This document shows positions 58,086-64,000 of a DNA stretch of 64,000 nt, in pieces. Under the pieces are notes generated by a model. It had not been told where the DNA came from, did no database searches, and was given only the letters and a program-made list of their open reading frames with translations. A program made the position numbers and the translations under genes. The stretch is from Pelodera strongyloides (Eukaryota > Nematoda > Chromadorea > Rhabditida > Rhabditidae), in the NCBI GenBank assembly GCA_036852015.1, contig JAANDG010000077.1:124001-188000 (forward strand), given 5' to 3'. How positions within the stretch are numbered: position 1 is the stretch's first letter; each line of letters opens with the position of its first letter.

Positions 58086-58134
<49 letters not shown>

Positions 58135-58142
58135 ACAGAGAG
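58058..58142. repeat. (GA)n microsatellite
   Basis: Nearly pure GA. Confidence 0.9.
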
Positions 58143-59294
58143 GAAAACTTTATCATGTATCTTTATTCAACTTTTACCGATTGATAAGCACGTACAAACT
58201 TGTTTTACTTTTCAGAATTCGCGTTTTCCTTTTCTGAAATAGCATTTATTTGATATACCACTAAAGTTATCAAGTGATAAGAATTTTGGGCAGCATATGA
58301 CGTCGGAAATAGGGCTAGGCTAGAATAAAGTACGAACTGCAATATCAGACCTTCTAATACGCCTCGTAAGTTGAAAACGAAATGACAGCGTTTTCTGAAA
58401 CATTTACTGGGAATTTCTATGATATGCAAATTTCTGTGCACTTCTGGGCAGTTCCGGCACCGAATTGGACCCAGGCAGTTGTTCCCAAATCAGCTGCCAT
58501 CCGCTTTGAAATTGTTGCATGGATACTGGCTTTCTTGCCGTACTGCTTTGTGCGCCAAGTTAGCGCGGCACGTGAGCGGAGTCCCTTTAGCGCTATCCTC
58601 ACCTGGCGTCCCCAAATAAACAAATGTATATTCCTCTGAACCAAAAGTGTGGAGCGCTGCGTGGTTCAGTAAGCCGATTAACCAGTTCATGTCCCTCATA
58701 TACATACAATATACACATAAATGCATTACAACACCGAGAGCGCAGCTTAACGTTTTGCAATTGTTTTCGACATGGAACAAATGTGTAGAGACTGTTTTGG
58801 AACACCAGCAATTCGTTCGTATTTCCCTTGTTTAGCTAAAAAGTTATTTCCTGTTGCAGAACGTAAGTTGATCCATGCTTACTAAATTATTTAACCTTTA
58901 TCCGTCAATATGATCCTTTGAAGTGGTGCAACATCCATTTTTTTGTAACTTTCATACAGTGGATGCAATTAACTGCCCGATTGTGCATGTATTTGTATGA
59001 GCGATTGTAATTACATTAATTTGCATGCAATATATATGGGAAAGAAGTTGGCCTCTCCGCCTGGTTACTAAAGTAAACTTTGGCATTACCAGACTGAAGT
59101 TGTACTCCGCTTAATATTTGTCGTTAACTCTACGCACCCGCCATTGTACTCTGTATTTGACGATGCGCGAGGTATGTAGTATGCTCAACTATTAGCTTAG
59201 ATAACATTGAACGGAAGCCAGAGAACACTGCGATCTAGCACAAACAATCAAATTTTGTCAATAACTTTCTGCACCATTCGTTCCGTTTGCTCAT

Positions 59295-59444
59295 TTAAGC
59301 GGTATAACAGCCGGTTTATGCTGGATGTTATATTCCATTGTAGCTTATGAAAATAAGTGCGCTATTGATTATTTAAATTTGCATACAACATATGGAAGGC
59401 AGTTGTCCAAATACGTTTCAAAAACCGGTAGTTATATTGCTTTA
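59295..59444. mobile_element. MITE family A-related variant
   Basis: TTAAGCGGTATAACAGCCGG at left, ACCGGTAGTTATATTGCTTT at right; shares GCATACAACATATGG and CAGTTGTCCA with 5835-5996. Confidence 0.75.
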
Positions 59445-60187
59445 ACTTTATCTACAAAATGAATAAAATAAACCAATTAGCTCTAACTGATGACATTAGA
59501 ATTTACCATAACGTACTTAGATAACACTTAGAACCTTAGGCGTAGTCAAAACTTTGTAGATGTAGTAAACAACGGCTGCCTTTCTTACCTCATACTTCTA
59601 GAGGGCGTGGGTATCTTCAATCAAAGATAACTTATTAGAAGAAAATCGATTTTTTTTATTATCAAACACAATTCTATGCTATAAACTATAAATCTTCAGT
59701 TTCAGTTGTATGCCCAGACAGTTTTTTTTCCCTCATCAATTAAGCCCCCTCCTAAAAATCAAGACAATTTTTCATTTACTCATCTGTTAGTTTTCGTGAG
59801 GTCGAGTAAGCTTCCAGAAACTTTTCAATGAAAAGACCAAACAGTTGGCAAATAGACATTTCTGCAACTTGAAAGTAAACGTGAACTCCCACACACAGAC
59901 TGAGCAAATAATTAATTGAGTTTTCAATGTGGATGCCAAGCTTTTGCAGACATACGACTGATAGTTAATCATGAAATTGGGTCTGAGTTCTGTTCTGAGT
60001 TCTGATGGTGTAATCGGTATTGTCACAGATTTTCACGCAACAGGTCACTGTTTCAATTCCTGTATTCGTATAGATTCACCCTACAAATGATTACAATAAA
60101 CGTAGGATAATAGGGTTCAATATGAAAATTGGATCGGATAAACGAATGTTTTCTAACTGTTAGAAGGGGCGCAGGACTTTTTTTAGA

Positions 60188-60273
60188 ATGTGCAGTGGTC
60201 TAAGGCGTTGAGCAGCTGGGTTACTTCGTGTGTTTTACCACGGCTCAGTTCAAATCGTCTCATTTGATTGCAC
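60188..60273 (+). other. tRNA-like/SINE-like pol III promoter relic
   Basis: TGGTCTAAGGCG (60196-60207) matches a Leu/Ser-type tRNA A box and GTTCAAATC (60248-60256) a B box, about 40 bases apart. GTGCAGT and ATTGCAC at the two ends can pair. The D-stem is not normal, so this is not a working tRNA gene. Confidence 0.3.
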
Positions 60274-60662
60274 ATTTTGGTAACAGTACGGTTAGATGCC
60301 CTTATGGGTAACCTAGCAAGGAAACCTACCGATTGAGGCCAAAAAGCTAGGTCTGGCCTGTGACCAGTTATGGGACCCACGCTGAATTTAGTTTTCTGCT
60401 GATTGTCCTAACTTTCTTACATAACTTATTCATCCTAGAGTAATGTAATAGACTACTGATTACTTTCATTTAGGGACTTTGCTTTAATTTTGTTCGTAGA
60501 AGATCACAATCCTATATCACCTGTTCCCATGATGTCTATTTTTTCTATTTTTCTCCTGCATACTAAATGCAAATCTGACCTTGTATTTGCATAAATTATC
60601 ATGTATTTCTCTCTCTCTGCAGCCTCTCGTGCTCTATTGCGTAACCTCGTTTCTCCGCTGAA

Positions 60663-60720
60663 AGAGTGAGAGAGAAAGAGAGTGAGAGAGAAAGAGAGAA
60701 AGAGAGAGAGAGAGAGAGAA
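60663..60720. repeat. (GA)n microsatellite
   Basis: GAGA-rich tract. Confidence 0.9.
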
Positions 60721-61205
60721 CCGGTCCAAAAAGACACACACCACATCACATCAAAAGGTGTATTTCTCGCGTTTTGTCCCAAATAGAGACATCTCGCCGA
60801 GTGAAAACAATCGATTTGTTAATTTGAAATTAATTTTATTGCTTAGTTTTATTCGTTACTGTATGCCTGTATTTGCAGTTAAAAATCATCACCGGAAAAT
60901 TACAATTTTTCATGGTTACAATACCCATTTCTTTTTGGGTATGCGTCTGAATGAGCTCAAATTCACAAAATCATGTCCATACAACCTCTGAACACATTTC
61001 TGAACAATTCCGTTTTGTTCATTGCCTTGCATAAGCCAAGGGCACAGAAAAGGCCTGTTGTTTGTCCTTGGGGCCCGTCATTGTGTCCCAGGAGCAGTAA
61101 CAAGTAACAAGCCTTATGCTCCCTAGCTCACGCCACAGGCCAGAATGATCCAAATTCCCAAATTCTCTCCATAGGTTGTGCGGACGCTAGCTTCTCATCA
61201 CCCGA

Positions 61206-61331
<126 letters not shown>

Positions 61332-62252
61332 TGCTCTGTCTATAGCTCACTCCAGATCCCTACTAGTACTAACCCTGTATTATGAGCATCTACTTGACCC
61401 TCTCGCTCACAACCTCGCATTCGGTTCATTGGAGGCTGGCGCGCGAGAGCGGCTGTAAGAACCGGTTGCTGGGTCGGGTCGCGGGCACTGGTGTCCGGCT
61501 GTGCCCGGCGTCCAAGGCCACCTATTCTCTCTCTCTCCATACCTGGGCGTTAGGGAGAGAGAGGGGGAGAGAGGGAGAGAGAGAACAAGAGAGAGGGGCG
61601 TCGCTGACCCCTTCGAAGGTCTGCTCTCTCTGGTAGCAAGCCTTCGGGTTCGTTGTTGTCGTTGTCGTCAGCCCCCAAGAGTAGCCGAACTAGAGCCATT
61701 TGAGAGAGAAACTGCATACCTTCTTCCCCATCGGAAGGTTCTTTCTTTAACATTTCAGTCCTGGTCATTTGTACTTCATTTTGTTTCATTTAAGTTTTGC
61801 TCCTTTGTTTGTTTCTTTGGAATTGCCAAGAAAACTGTCTTATGTTGTTAACCATCAGGTCGGAAGTCTCAGCCAAGTTGTACGGTCATCTAGACTATCA
61901 AGACATTTACAAACAGTGACTAACCCCTCTTTTCAGTTTTTTATTTGATCACTTTCCTTTCGTAAATTTGTAAATCGTTAAAAATAAATTTAAATTACTT
62001 TTTGTTTAAAGCGAAAATAGACCCTTGAGGTATGGTATAGTGAGATTTTTTGACGGGAGCCACGATCGTGACGAAAATATTGTTAGCACCGTGCTATAAT
62101 ATTACCCTTTTTAAATTGTTTTAGCAACGTTCCAGCAATCTAGGTGTGTTACACTTCTGTGTAACTCTCGTTATTGTTCTGCCATTGTCATATTGTTTCA
62201 AAGTGAACACTGAAATTCCGGTTCTTCTTGTTGTTATACATTGTGTATTTGC

Positions 62253-62257
<5 letters not shown>

Positions 62258-62288
<31 letters not shown>
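62258..62288. repeat. (CT)n microsatellite
   Basis: Pure CT run. Confidence 0.9.
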
Positions 62289-62290
<2 letters not shown>

Positions 62291-63079
62291 TCATCCCCCG
62301 AATATCTTGCATGATTCTACTTCCCTAAAACCTCATGTTACGCAGTCTCTACCTACTCAGAACCTCTGAACCCTCATGGTTTACACACTATCTCCTTGCA
62401 GTATCTCACCTACCTCTATAAAACCTCATGGCTTACATAATCTCTCGTCGTCGTAGTATCTGATTCTCCTTTTCTAAATACTTGTCATCTTGTTTTGTTT
62501 TTATGCAAAAAGGAACGAGTTTCCTCGTTGATAATCGCGATCGTTGTCCAGGGTAAGTGCCTCTCTGGTATCCTTATCTTTTTTCTTTTTCCTAGAGCTG
62601 TTTTTTATAGACGGCTACTTTAAAAAAAAAATAATATTACGCCTCTAATATTTCTTAAAATATTTTTTCTATAAGTTAGCGTAGAATATCACATAGTTTT
62701 AGCCAGTGAGAAAGCCAGTAAGAAAAGGGAAGCCAGTGAGATATAATCAGAAATAGAGAGAGACATAGACAGAGAGAGGGAATCAAGAAAAAAAACTAGT
62801 ACTAAATACAATTCAACCAGTCCTCCTATAGTATGTCTTTTCTTGTGTCATTCCACTAGTGCCATCTTATAGGGCAGAACTAGTATTCGACTAGTATACG
62901 ATAAGTACGATACTTATTGCCTACTACTCTTTCTCATTTTCGATACAACAACAATACATACAAGTCGACAGTTTTCTGTTTTTTAGAACGAGAACTTGTT
63001 TTATGTAAAAAGTCAGACTCATTTTTCATGGAACTGCCTTTTTTTAAAGGACAGGCATAGAGAAAATCGATTCTCAGCT

Positions 63080-63229
63080 TTTTTTCGTGGACAACTGATT
63101 ACTTACGTATTTATGCTAAGTTACTCGAATTTAGCTCGATTTTTTATTCTAATTTATGTTCATTTGCATAAGCTAGATAAGAATGCTGGTGTACACGGTG
63201 TTTCAAAAACAGGCCGGTATTTAGCTAAA
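63080..63229. mobile_element. MITE family A copy, left end lost
   Basis: The interior is almost identical to other family A copies (TTACGTATTTATGCTAAGTT, TTTTTTATTCTAATTTATG, CATTTGCATAAGCTAGATAA) and ends CAGGCCGGTATTTAGCTAAA. Confidence 0.85.
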
Positions 63230-64000
63230 TATTATTCTCCCCCTACTCACCCATTCTATTGCTCACTTCTACGTGTGCAATAACCCCTAACCCAAGGGCA
63301 TCCGCTACTTTTTACCTCGTTCCTGCGGCGCACTCTGCGTGCACTCTCACAAACCCCACACCAAAGAACTAATCCATTTTCGTGGGCGAGCGCGATGGTT
63401 TTCTCTCAAGGTTGTACCGCTATCGTATTGTCCAGCGCGTAGCGCGCTAGCCCTGCCCCGCGCAGAACAAAAGTTCATTCAGTCTTTTGATCTCCCCAAA
63501 TTTTTGCTTCGCAATTGCTACCCGTTGTCTTATGAATGGAGATTTGTGACAGTGCTTCTTTTCTATTTTTTCTTTATGTTACTTTATTTCCTTTTTACTA
63601 CTTTCTACAATAGTGAGCTATTTATAGGTTGTATTCTTTTTGTGGAAACTTATTTCTTTAGAAGTCTAATTCGAGTACAGCTACTGTTGGTCAGTAAAGA
63701 TCGTATGCAAAACGCATAGAAAAACTCCTACCGGGACTTTGATCCCTTGAAGCCGTGAGTTAGAAGGTAGGTCACTGAGCTTCACTGAGTTTTGCTGAGA
63801 AAGGCCCCTAACGTGCGACTACTTCGCTAAAACCCTAGGTTTGTCAATATTATGGGTTATTATAACGGGACCCAGTTCCCAGAGCTCCTCAGGGCGGTTA
63901 ATATGATCCATAACATAAAGCTACATTTATAAAACCCAAATCTTGCCATTCTGCGAAGGCGCGCGCTCCCTGATTTGAGATTGAAAATTTTCCATTGCAC

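Noticed and set aside
58382..58639. 85-residue + strand ORF
   Set aside because: No motif, no signal peptide, and competing ORFs of similar length on the other strand.
62519..62560. Possible first exon ending in GG/GTAAGT after an ATG
   Set aside because: Only about 17 codons and no downstream exon to join it to within the window.

Overview
This is nuclear DNA of a nematode. The genes are broken by many small introns with T-rich acceptors ending in (T)TTCAG or TTTAG. One gene encodes a nematode-type 'ground-like' secreted protein. An akt-1 homologue carries two alternative kinase-domain exons, as I recall for C. elegans AKT-1a/1b. Three of the six genes have an acceptor-like AG 8-18 bases before the start codon with no visible upstream coding exon, as expected for spliced-leader trans-splicing. 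No single ORF is a whole gene, so I rebuilt the genes exon by exon from frame, phase and splice sites. The species cannot be named from sequence alone. || Left arm (1-17 kb, + strand): a clan-3 cytochrome P450 (15 exons seen, 1380-7053, 5' exon missing); a ground-like secreted protein (8937-11168); the FUBI-ribosomal protein S30 fusion rps-30 (11946-14577); and a small basic protein that may be the AROS/RPS19BP1 homologue (15128-16899). || Middle (20.3-30.1 kb, - strand): an akt-1 homologue (PH domain, kinase, hydrophobic tail) with a pair of mutually exclusive exons, the first using a GC donor. || 30-47 kb: no conserved protein gene. It holds a dead RTE-like LINE between about 0.5-kb direct repeats, a poly-A relic with target duplication, a very G-rich block, spliced-looking non-coding cassettes, and an 8-unit tandem array (42.4-46.5 kb) in which every unit carries two exon-like cassettes with intact splice dinucleotides but no shared reading frame. 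|| 47.4-52.6 kb (- strand): a cathepsin Z/X-type cysteine protease with an unusually long acidic N-terminal extension and a 21-nt micro-exon. || 52.6-64 kb: no gene I recognise; repeats, foldback elements, a 22-bp minisatellite, poly-T and (CA)n tracts. || Introns and spacers are full of short inverted-repeat elements (MITEs). At least nine families can be told apart, two of them bounded by TTAA and one by an 8-bp target duplication. The genes do not form a visible pathway; the left-arm genes share a strand with spacers of about 0.5-1.9 kb.
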